Source: Candidatus Obscuribacterales bacterium (GTDB lineage: Bacteria > Cyanobacteriota > Vampirovibrionia > Obscuribacterales > Obscuribacteraceae). From it: 64,000 nucleotides of DNA. The first letter of the stretch is position 1. Every line of letters begins with the position of its first letter. The stretch is taken from positions 620,001 to 684,000 of the forward strand of contig JAHBVO010000005.1 of assembly GCA_019637435.1 (NCBI GenBank). The letters run 5' to 3'. A program made the position numbers and the translations under genes. Below are positions 35,770 to 46,700 of the stretch, piece after piece. The notes under the pieces were generated by a model. It worked only from the letters and a program-made list of their open reading frames with translations, did not search any database and was not told where the DNA came from.

Positions 35770-35880
35770 TAAGGCACTTGCTCGCAATATCAAAACCTCG
35801 ACCAATGCAAAAGGCACCCTAGCCAAGTTGCACAAAAGCGCGCGCGTTCCCATCACGCCGTCGTCGTAGGAGTTACTATA

Positions 35881-37491
35881 ATGACCGAAAAATTAGACGC
35901 CCAACGGGTTGCAGACGATGCCGCCGCGGCATTGCAGACCACCGATGATGCCACTTCAAAAACGATGCTCCAGCACGTAAATGAAGACCTGCGCGCACTC
36001 TCGGAACCCGAAAGAAATTACGTCGCAAACGACCTGGCGCTGAAAGGTTTACTGCCGGATCTGGCTATAGAAACCGGTCTTGTAAGCGAAGACAAATATG
36101 CAACCAAAGAAGAACTGGCAAAAGTCGCAGCCGATGAAGGCAACTCGACAGTCAACGGCATGGCAGCAAAATTTCTGACCGACAATTTCTCGGCGCTCGG
36201 CGGCGGTCCCCGCACCGACACGAATGCAGACTACGTCAAAGGCTTCGACATGCGCTACGATCTTGCGCTCGAAACCGCGAATGTAAAACGTGAATTTGGC
36301 GGATTGTTGGATCTGTACAAGCAGCAAAATCCAAACGACGCGGACATCCAGGCAAGAGACGGTCTGCAAGCAAATGACATTGATGCACTTTTGAGTAAAC
36401 CGGAGGCGCTCTCGCCAGCACAATCCGACGCGCTCAAAACAATGAAAAACAACTTCGATTATATGAAGACTCCTCGCGGCGTCTGGACACTGACCGACTG
36501 GACGACTCCCAGGGTTAACGAAGAGAGCATCGGTGATTTCGTTAATACGGCAGTGCCTCTAGGTATGGCTGAACAACTCAAAATTGCCGAAGCCGAGAAA
36601 TCGAAACAAGCAGGTTTGGAGGAAGGTGCTCGTCAGGCACAACAAGAAAGACAAACGCCACCTGAAAGCAAGCCCGCAGAGGAAACACCTGCGACTCCAG
36701 ACACACCGCCCGTCTCACCCGACGCACCGCCGGTCTCACCAGACGCACCTCCTGTTTCACCAGACGCACCGCCCGTCTCACCAGACGCACCACCTGCAAC
36801 ACCAGACACTCCACCTGCAACTCCGGACACGCCACCTGCGTCATCAGACACGCCACCCGCGACTCCGGACACACCGCCCGTCTCACCAGACGCACCACCG
36901 GTTTCACCAGATGCACCACCCGCGTCACCCGACGCACCACCCGCGTCACCAGATGCACCACCGGTCTCACCCGACGCACCACCCGTCTCACCGGACGCAC
37001 CACCTGTTTCACCCGACGCACCGCCGGTCTCACCCGACGCACCTCCCGTTTCACCCGACGCACCGCCCGCCTCACCGGACGCACCACCTGCAACACCAGA
37101 TCAACCCGCACCGCCCGCAACACCAGACGCGCCTCCGGCTCTACCGGAAGCACCCACGCCTGATGCGCCCCCCGCATCGCCGGAGACACCAGGAGATAAA
37201 CCAACACCACCGGAAAGTATGGAAAGAGATACCGCCACCGACAAAGAATACACCGTAGTCGCTGGAGACAATCTGTGGAAGATTGCCCGCGCCCACCTGA
37301 CCGAATTGGAAGGCAAGCGCCCCAACAATGCGGACGTCCTAAAACTCGTCAACGGAATCGTTGCGCGCAACAACATCAAAAATCCGAACTTGATCTACCC
37401 AGATCAGAAGTTCATCATCCCGGGACCGGCTACCAAGCCAGGCGCGGCACCAGCACCGGTTCCAGCACCAGCAGCTCCGCCGGAATCCTAA
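35881..37491 (+). CDS. LysM-domain protein with PPVSPDA repeat tract
   Basis: The 536-residue protein has an acidic, largely helical N-terminal region of about 250 residues with no domain I recognise. A proline-rich tract of roughly twenty 7-residue units follows (about residues 270-410), then one LysM domain at about 455-515 (EYTVVAGDNLWKIARAHL to YPDQKFIIPGP) and a Pro/Ala tail. No signal peptide is visible. It shares its layout of LysM plus long Pro-rich spacer with the protein at 5545, but the domain order is reversed and the repeat unit differs. TAGGAG precedes the ATG. An intrinsic terminator lies about 105 bases after the stop. It probably binds peptidoglycan; the N-terminal role is unknown. 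Confidence 0.85.
   Translation: MTEKLDAQRVADDAAAALQTTDDATSKTMLQHVNEDLRALSEPERNYVANDLALKGLLPDLAIETGLVSEDKYATKEELAKVAADEGNSTVNGMAAKFLTDNFSALGGGPRTDTNADYVKGFDMRYDLALETANVKREFGGLLDLYKQQNPNDADIQARDGLQANDIDALLSKPEALSPAQSDALKTMKNNFDYMKTPRGVWTLTDWTTPRVNEESIGDFVNTAVPLGMAEQLKIAEAEKSKQAGLEEGARQAQQERQTPPESKPAEETPATPDTPPVSPDAPPVSPDAPPVSPDAPPVSPDAPPATPDTPPATPDTPPASSDTPPATPDTPPVSPDAPPVSPDAPPASPDAPPASPDAPPVSPDAPPVSPDAPPVSPDAPPVSPDAPPVSPDAPPASPDAPPATPDQPAPPATPDAPPALPEAPTPDAPPASPETPGDKPTPPESMERDTATDKEYTVVAGDNLWKIARAHLTELEGKRPNNADVLKLVNGIVARNNIKNPNLIYPDQKFIIPGPATKPGAAPAPVPAPAAPPES
36698..37110 (+). repeat. About twenty 21-bp in-frame tandem repeats
   Basis: Units encode PPVSPDA, PPASPDA or PPATPDT. Runs of like units (four PPVSPDA, then PPATPDT types, then five PPVSPDA) suggest local expansions within an older array. 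Confidence 0.93.
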
Positions 37492-37595
37492 AACGCGGAC
37501 ACACACACCAGGTCTCTTTGGGAAGCAGCCGTTCAACACAATTCCGACTGCACGTAAAGCGTTCATTCGCGTAGCAACCCAAACCAAGCCGAAAT

Positions 37596-37622
37596 CGCCT
37601 CGAAGAAATTCGGGGCGTTTTT
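37596..37622 (+). terminator. Rho-independent terminator after the second LysM gene
   Basis: CGCCTCG and CGGGGCG pair over seven bases (one G-U) around an eight-base loop, followed by five T residues. It lies 105 bases after the LysM stop codon. Confidence 0.85.
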
Positions 37623-37665
37623 GGCTAAACGCTCTCGCTCTCGATTTACCGCTGGACGGCAAAGA

Positions 37666-37684
37666 GCAGGTTCAACAAACCTGC
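37666..37684 (-). terminator. Hairpin downstream of the giant gene
   Basis: GCAGGTT and AACCTGC form a perfect 7-base stem with a five-base loop, 52 bases beyond the stop of the giant gene. The following minus-strand bases (TCTTTG) are only weakly T-rich, so it is a modest terminator candidate. Confidence 0.4.
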
Positions 37685-37735
37685 CGCTGCCACCGTTCCC
37701 AGACCAACCGAGAACTGATACGTCTCTCGACACCT

Positions 37736-40700
37736 CTACTTAGCCATCGCAGTCAACGCCGGCTTGAAGTAGTGCTGAAACTCAGCTTGACCATTCGTCA
37801 TCGTGAGGATGATAGCAGTCGTCTTCACGAGCCTATCCGAAACTTTCTTGGATTGCGGATGGCTCGAGGTCATGACGGCTTTCAACGGCTTGATGGTTTG
37901 AATAGCAGTCGCTGTCGAGAACTCAGAGCTGTGGACTCTCACGCCATTTGAGAAGTTCTTCGAAGTCAACGAGCGGTGAGGTATCGACTCAATCGCATTG
38001 ACTTGTCCGAATTCGCCTTTGGCAGTGGTTATGGTCATGTGGCGTCCAGGAGCCAATGTCCATGTACCGCCCTTAGCCTTAACCGCTACTGAGCCTTTGT
38101 GGCAATCTTCCACATCGTAGACTGCCAGCTTGTCAGACGAAACTGACACTAGAGCTACGGACTTGGCAGCGATTGTTACTTCGCCGAGTGGCGTCTCGAC
38201 AACGGTATCGCGGAATGGAACGAAGAGAACGTTGCCTTTCTTCACGACTACTCTGTCACCATGGGCAGTGCTGCCGATACCTTGCGGAGCGACACCAAGC
38301 TCAGCATCAGAACAAATTGTCGCTTCGGTTTCGCTCACTGGTCCTTCATAGCTGACCATGTACGAGTTGTCTTCGATGCCTCCGGAGATTGGAAGTCTCG
38401 ACTCGACTTGCTCGTCGCTGACGATTGCATTCGAGCTTCCGTTTCCTGCAGTCGTCGCCGACAGCGTATTGAGTTCGCTCACCGCCAGATTGGCGTTCGA
38501 CGAGAGGGCTGCCGAGAGCATCGTGGAATCGTAGAAGAGATCGCCGTCGACTGTCGACACAGCCAGGTCTCTTGTGACCAAACCGTTTGAAGCGTCGAAT
38601 CCGAATGCGACCGGTTCCGTTACGACCGTGTTGAGGTCGAGACCGGACTTAGCGTTTCCGTTCGCAGCGCCGGACAGGTTGGCGACTACATCTTCAACAG
38701 CCACCGGCGGATCGGCAGTGATCGTCACGCCACCATCGAGAAGGATGTTCTTCTTATTGAACGGATTGTTGATGGTGATTGTCGAGCCAATCGCATTGAC
38801 AGTGTTCGACGTTCCCTTCGTCGCACTAATCGACTTCTTGCCCCAGAAGATTGTGCCGCCAACGATGTTGACAGTGACATCCTTCTTCGGAGCTCTACCG
38901 GCGATCGGAGGCACAGCCACTGCTCCCAAGGTGAGGAACATATTGCCGGCCGATGCACTCTTGGTCGTCGCCAGAGCTTGAACAGTCGAATCGGTTCCGA
39001 AGATGATCTTCGAAGTCTTCTTCGCGGTCTTCGAGGTATCGAGAACCTGCATCGTCAGGTTGCCTTCATTGGCGGTGACGAATGCATTCGGTGCAATATT
39101 GATTGCGCCGGTGTCAGCGATGAAGCTCATGTCGCCGTTGACCGTCGTCATTGTGCCTGAGATCGTGAGCGGTCCGTCAGCGGTCATCACCATGTCGGAG
39201 CCGGCCGTCGAGTTTGTGAAGGTCACGCCGTCGGTGCTCAAGCTGTTGATGAAGATGCTGCCGTTCATCGCAATCGCGCTCACTACATCGACGTTGGCTG
39301 CCAGGTTGAACGGATTAGCCGTGTCGACTCCCACGTTGCCGTTGGTCGAGATCAAGTTGAGGATAGGTGTTGTGATCAATCCGCTTACTTGAGCCGTAGT
39401 CAGATTGCCGCCTGTTTCGAGCGTCAACGAGGAGGTGGCTGTCAGCGTGCCCGTGAGAGCAAGTGCGGTTCCTGCGCGGAGCGCGACGTTCGGGGCATTG
39501 AAGGCGAACGCGCTCTGGAGCGTTCCTGCTACGCGGACATCGAAGGTGTCTAGTGCGTCACCGGAAGTCAGTACCGAGGTACCGGCATTGAGATTATCGA
39601 CATAGACATCACCGGACGGTGCGCTGAGCAAGGTCATGGTCGGTGTGTCGATGACGAGGCGGTTATTGACGTCGGTTCCGATATTGCCGCTATTGGAAAC
39701 GATGCTTACCGAACCCGCTGTGATGGTGCCGCCGGTGATGTCGTTGGTTGCAACTACATCGAAGACTCCGGAAGCAGTCGAGTTGGTCAGGTTGATTCCG
39801 AGTCCGCCGTCGCTCAAGAAGACGTTACCGGCTGTAGCGTTGGCGCTCAGGTTGGCGACGCTCGTGAAGAAGCGATTGGCAGAGGAACCAATGTTGCCGT
39901 TGGTCGAGGTGACAGAGAGGAACGGTGTAACGATGCCGCCGCCGAATCCCGTATTGAAGATGTTGGTGGCTGCCGTGAGCGATACGCTGGTGGTACCGGT
40001 AATGGTGCCGCCCAGGTTGAAACCGCCGACGCCTGCAGTCAGGTTGACCACATCAGCAGTGATGTCACCGGCAGCAGTCGAAGTGATGTTGTTGACTGCT
40101 ACGAGGTCGAATGTGTTCACTGCCGAGCTCGGTCCGGCGATTTGTACGCCGCCTGCATTCGTGTTGCTGATGAATACGCTGTTGGCTGCGTTGGCGCTCA
40201 AGAACGCAACGTTGGTGTTGAAGCGATTCGATGCATCCAGTCCGACGCTTCCGCCGGTGGAGTTCAACGTCAGGTTGTTGGTGTTTATTCCACCGTTGAA
40301 GTTGGTGTTGAGGATGTTGGTGGCAGCGGTGAAGGTCACGCTGTTGGTGCCGGTCACGCTGTCAGCCAGACTGAATCCACCGTTGGTCGAGGTGAGCACT
40401 ACGTTGGCACCGGCAACGGTTCCACCGACGTTGGTGGTGACGCCGTTGTCAGCGAGCAAGTTGAACACGCCGCCGGTGGTCGATGCGGTGGACGCTCCGA
40501 TGGTGACACCGGAAGCCGATGTCGACCGGAGGAAGACATTGCCGTTCACTGCGTTGGCAGAGATCGTGGTCGCGTTCGACGAGAAGCGATTCGAGGTGTC
40601 GATACCGATGTTGCCGTTCGAAGAGAGCGTCAGGGCAGCGGTGTTGATCGAACCTGCGATGTTGCCGGCACCAGCGTTGTTGAGAACCGCCGAAGTGGTG

Positions 40701-43700
40701 GCGCTCACGATGCCGGTCAGGTTGATCGCATTGTTGCCCGCTGTCGCGGTGCCGTTGAGTACCAGCTCATCAACAGTGAAGTTGGTGGTGTTGGTTATGG
40801 CGCCGTTGGCGGTGACGGTCAAGTCTTGCGAGGTGCCGGTCAGGCTGCCGAGTGCAATTGCCTTGGTGTTTGTCAGGTTGATGTCGGCTGCGCCCGATGC
40901 ATTCGTGTTGAGCGTGTTGATCGTGGCGTTGGTCACTGTCGCGGTTCCGGCACCGGCCGAGATGGTGAGCGTATCGGCGAGGAGCACGCCGCCGGTTTGT
41001 GTGATCGTGTTGGCTACGTTCAAGGCACCGGTGAGGCTGACGGAACCGCTTCCGACGTTGATTGTCGAGAAGCTGATGTTACCTGCCGTCGCGGTCGAGG
41101 CAGCAAACGAGCCGGGTCCGGATTGCACGCCGTCGGTCACGGTGATCGTTCCGCCGACGATTATCGGTTGAGAGACCGAGAGGTTGACGTTGCCGTTTGT
41201 GACTCCACCTGTGGTGTTGATGTCGCCGACGGTGATTCCGCCTTCGCCTATCACCGTGATGTTGCCACCATTAGCGCTAGCCGAAGTGTTGATTGTGCCG
41301 AGGGCGATGGTTCCTGCATTCAGCGTGCCGCCGTTGGCGATAGCTTGCAGAGTTCCTGCGTTGCCGTTGCCGGACGAGAGGTTGATGGCGACCGAACCGA
41401 GGTTGATGTTTCCGCCGTTCGGGTTCGCCGAGCCGATTGTGTAAGCCGTCGAATCTTGCACTTGACCAGGTGTGGCAGGCGAGAAGTCGAAGCCGGCAAG
41501 GAGGAGCAAGTTGCCGCCGTCACCAGCAGGGTTGCTGACGTTGATGGTCGTCAAACCGGTGGTGTTGATATTGCCCTTGGCGAGGATTGCGAAGTCCGCA
41601 CCGGCGAAGATGATGTCGCCGAGGAGGTTGACGTCGCCTGCGCCATTGTTGTTAGCAATGGTGCCGATGCCGAACGGGCAGTTGTAGACGAGCGGGTTAC
41701 CGGTGAGAATACCGGAGAGGATGACGTGGCAGCTGTTGACGTTGACCTGGTCGTTGCCGTTGACGACTGCGTTGGCAGCGACGACTACGTTTTGCGTCGA
41801 AGTGTCGGCCGTCAGGTTGGCAAGACCGTTGAACGTGATGTTGCCGTTCGTGAGGGTCAGGTCATTGGTGACTGCATCGAACGTCGTCGCGACCGTCGCA
41901 TTATAGGTAGCGGCTCCAGCGTTCGAGTCGATGGTGAGACCACCGCCGGCTGCGCTGCGGACGTCGATTTGGTTGGCGGTCATCGTGTCATCGAAGACCA
42001 GCGTTCTGGTCGTGATGTCGATGTTACCGGTCGTGGTCAGGCTTCCGGTCGTCGATGTCGTTCCGGTCGTCAAAGTGGTCAAGCTTTGAGCGGCGCCGAG
42101 CGTGCCGATGACGAGGTTGCTGTTGCCGTTGTTGTAGGCGACCAGTCCGGTGCCGGAAGCGTTCAACAACGCGGTCGTGTTGTTGGCTGCGGTGAGGTTG
42201 GCCGAACCACCGATGACGTTGACGCTCAAGCTCGTCGTCGCGGTCAGGGCTGCGGTTGCGGTTTGCGTGATGTTGCCGCCGTTAGCCGAGAGGGCGATGG
42301 TCGTAGCGTTCATCGCGCCGTTGAGTGCGATGCCGCCTGCCGTCGCTGTCAGGTTCAAGGTGTTGAACGATGCAGCGTTGTTGGCGACGATTGCACCACC
42401 TGCGGTGACCGAGAGGTCACTGAGGTTGAGCGCGCCGAGGGTGATGCCGGACGTTTCGTTGATCGTCAACGCTTGACCTGCTGCCGATGCGGTGAGCGAG
42501 GTGACGTTGGTTGTGAGCGAAACGGCACCGTTGACCCACGCCAGGGTCAATGCGCCACCTGCGAGTGTGGAAGCGGTCTGGGTGATCGTGTCACCGGCGC
42601 TCAACGAGACCGTGTTGGTTCCGGCTACGTTGGCGTTGAGGTTGATGTCACCGCCGTTGCCTGCGTTCAAGGTCAGGTTGGTGACGGAGAAGGCATTCGA
42701 AGCGGTGATGTCGCCCGTTGCGGTGAGACCTGCGTTGATGGTCAAGCTGCCCGCAGTCTGACCGAGCAAGGTGATTGCCGAAGCTTCGTTGATGGTGAGT
42801 GCGTTAGCACCGGCGTTGGTGGTGAGCGATGCGACCGAGGTCGACAGCGTTACCGGTCCGAATCCGAATGCCACACTCAAGGTTCCAGCCGAAGCGATTT
42901 GTTGGAGAGCCGCTTGAGCGATGGTTCCCGAAGCGTCGAGCGTGACGTTGGAGCCGCCTACGTTGTTGTTCAAGGCGATGTTGCCGTTGTTGTTGTCGAG
43001 CACCAGGTTGCCTGCCACCACGATGTTGCTTGCCGTGACGATGTCACCGGCTCCGGTGAGACCGGCATTGACGGTGAGAGCGCTCACGTTTTGCACGCCG
43101 AGGGTGATGCCGTCAGCTTCGCTCACGGTCAGGGTGTTGGCGCCACCGGTCGAGGTGAGCGACGTGACCGCTGTGTTGAGAGCGACGTTGCCGGTCGTCC
43201 AGGTCAGGCTGGCTGCGCCGCCTGCAAGCGTGTTGCCTACGCCTTGCGTGATCGTGCCGGCCGAGTTGAGTGCAACCGATGTTGTGCCTGCAACGTTGCT
43301 GTTGAGGTTGATGTCGCCGCCGACTGCCGTCGACAGAGCCAGCGTCGTGACCGAGAAGTTCGCGGTCGTGCTTACCGAACCGGCGGTCGTTTGAGCGGCG
43401 TTAACCGTCAGGGAACCGACGTTCTGAGCACCGAGGGTGATGCCGCTTGCTTCATTGATGGTGAGCGACTGACCGGCAGCCGAGCTGGTCAACGAGTTGA
43501 CGTCGGTTCTCAAGGTCACAGGTCCGATACCGAAACCGACAGTGAGGTTGTTGCCGGTGATGGTGTTGAGCGCACCTTGCGTGATTTGCGTGAGAGCATC
43601 GAGAACGATGTCGTTGCCGGCGACGTTGGCGTTGAGCAAGATTCCGCCCTGATCGTTGTTCAAGGTGAGGTTGCCTGCCAGAGCCAGCGCGGTATTGACG

Positions 43701-46700
43701 AAGATGTTGCCTGCGGCCACTTGACCGGCGTTGATGGTCAAGGTGTTGAGCGTTTGAGCGCCGACCGTGAGACCGTCAGCTTCGTTGATGGTGAGCGTTG
43801 CGCCCGCGGCGTTCGTCGTCAGCGATGCGACAGCCGTGGTCAAGGTGACCGGCGTAGCGTTGCTGAAGCTCAGAGCGAGTGCTCCGCCGTTGACGGAACC
43901 CGCGCTCTGCGTGATCGTGTTGCCTGCATTGAGGGCAACCGAGGTCGAACCGGTCACGGTGGCGTTCAAGTTGATGTTCGATGCTGCACCGCCTGCGGTG
44001 AGCGCCAGGGTGGTGACTGCAAACGAGTTGTTGACGTTGATGCTGCCTGCCGTCGTGTTGACGGTGAGCGCACCGAGGGTCATCGCGCCGAGGTCGATGG
44101 CGTCAGCTTCGTTGATGGTCAACGCTTGCGTGTTGCCGTTGGCGGCGACCGATGCGACGTTGGTCGCTAAGGTCACAGGTCCGTTGACGAAGTTCATCGA
44201 GAGCGCGCCGCCGGAGACTACCGTTCCGCCGAGTTGCGAGATGGTGTTGCCTGCGTTGAGCGCGACCGAGGTAGTTCCGCCCACGTTGCTGTTCAAGGCG
44301 ATGGTGCCGCCTGTGTTGGCATTGAGTGCCAGCGTCGTGACCGAGAAGTCAACCGTGGTGGTGATGTCGCCGAGACCGGCTTGACCGGCATTGATCGTCA
44401 GACCCGATGCGGTTTGACCGAGGAGCACGATGCTGTTGTCTTCATTGATTGTCAGCGAACCGCCGGCTGCGTTGGTGGTCAACGTGCCTACGTTCGTTGC
44501 AAGGGCGACCGGTCCGGAACCGAATGCAACCGTCAGGTTGGTTCCCGAAACCTTGGTCAGCGCGGCTTGCGTGATCGTTCCCGAAGCATCGACTACGACA
44601 TCGGCGCCGCTCACATTGTTGTTGAGAGCGATGTTGCCGTTGTTGTTGTCGAGGGTCAGGTTGCCTGCCAGGCTGAGAGCGGTCGTCGTGGTGATGTTGC
44701 CTGCTCCGGTCAAGCCGGCGTTGACGGCGAGCGAGCCGACATTCATCGTGCCTACGCTCAATCCGTTAGCTTCGTTGACGGTGAGCGTTTGACCGGCAGC
44801 GTTAGCGTTGATTTGAGCGACATCGGTGGTGACCGTGACAGGTCCCGTTCCGAACGTCAGGTTCAACGTGCCTGCGCCGTTGCCGAACGAACCACCACTT
44901 ACGGTGCCGCCGGCATTGACGTTCATCGCGACGAGACCGGAAACGTTACCAGTCAGGGTGACGTTGTTGGCAGCATTCAAATTGACCGTGTTGGTGGCAT
45001 TGATGCCGCCGGTTCCGACGAGGATCGAGCTGCCTGCGTTGGCATTCAATGTAATCGTCGAGCCGGTGATTGCAACGCCGCCGGTCGAGATGTCGCCGCC
45101 TGCGTTGACCGTCAGGTTGGTGTTGGAAGCCATGATGGTGAGCGCGTCATCTTCGTTGATGGTGAGCGCTTGACCGGCAGCATTAGCGAAGAGCTGACCT
45201 GCGTTGGTCGCGAGCGTGACCGGTCCGTTCGCGTAGGTCAGACCGAGTACGCCGGTCGTTACCTTCGTTCCGCCGAGTTGCGTGATGGTGGAACCGGATG
45301 TCAGCGTGGTCGCCGTCACCGCGTTGATGTTGTTGTTGAGCAGCAGGAGCGAACCGTTGAGCGTGAGCTCGTCGACCGTCAGGTTCGTTGTCGTGCTGAT
45401 AGCGCCCGATGCGGTGATCGAGAGGTCGAGCACGGTGCCGCCGATGGTGCCGATTGCAATCGCGCCTGAGTTATTGGCGAGAGTGACGGAACCAGCCGCG
45501 GTGGCATTCAAGTTCGAAACTTGCGAGTTGGTCATGGTGAACGCGGTGTTGCCGCCGAACAGGTTGAGCGTGGTTGCGGTCACGTTGGCTGCGGTGACGA
45601 CGCCGTTGGAAGCGGTGCCGACCGAGAAGCCGCCGACGAGAACCTTACCGTTGCCGATTTGCGTTCCGGCGACCATGTTGGCGCTCGCGTTGTTGAGGGA
45701 GACGATGCCCATTCCATTGGTCGAGAGCTGACCGAGGGTCATATTGCCGTCGGCAATCGTCGTGATGTTGCCACCGTTAACGGTGCCGGTCGCGTTGATG
45801 TCGCCGGTTTGGATGATGCCGTCGAGCACCGTGCCGCCTGCAGCGATCATAAGAACGTTGCCGCCCGAGTTGCCTGCGCCGGTCGCCGAGGTGTTGATGG
45901 TGACATCGCTCAAGAGGATGTCGCCGCCGAGTCCGGTGGGTCCGGTCACGGTGTAGACCGTGCCGTCAGGTCCGACTTGACCGCCGGTCGCCGGCGTGAA
46001 GTTGTAGCCGGACAGAACGGTGAGGTCGCCGCCGTTGCCTGCCGCGTTGCTCAGATTGATTGTCGTCGGTCCAGCGGTGTTGATGACGCTACCCGAAGCG
46101 ATGATGGCGAGGTCTTGACCGAAGAAGTTGAAGCCGCCGCCGACCAGTGCCAGGTCAACATCGCCTGCGTTGTTGGCGATGGTGCCTGCGCCGGTGACAC
46201 AGATCAAGTTGAGCGGGTTGCCCGTCAGCGAACCCTGGAGAACCAGGTTGCAGGTGTAGGCGTTGACCGTCTGGTTGCCTGCGACGTTAGCTCCGGTCGA
46301 GATGACGAGCTGCTGTCCGACGACCGCATCAGCGAAGAGGTTGGTCGCTTGACCGACTGCGTTGACGAAGTTCGTCGTGCCGGTGAAGGTCAGCGAATGC
46401 GCTGCCGTGGTGGCCGACGCGCTGATAAAGATGTCACCGGTGGTGGCAGTCAAGGTACCGCCGACTCCGCCCGTTCCGTCAATCGTCAAGCCGCTTCCGA
46501 GCATGCTGTTGATGCCGATTGTCGTTCCGGTGACGTTGAAGGAAGCGTTTCTGAAGTTGTTGGTCTGGATGTCGATAGCACCGGACGCGGTCAGGTCGCT
46601 CGATACGACCAGGCGTCCGTTGGAGGTGTAACCGAAGAAGTTACCGATGCTTCCGCCGTTGATCGCGGAGAGGTTGACATCGCCCGTGCCTTGCGAGAAG

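Noticed and set aside
36578..37258. Long frames on both strands across the PPVSPDA repeat tract.
   Set aside because: They are low-complexity shadows of the 21-base repeat; the LysM frame has a ribosome-binding site and two ordered flanking regions.
40142..44170. A 1,342-codon open frame on the + strand opposite the giant gene, with several similar ones up to 59 kb.
   Set aside because: It mirrors the repetitive minus-strand gene; its translation is rich in Cys, Arg and Gly with no domain, and such frames occur throughout the same repeat because the repeat codons rarely create antisense stops.
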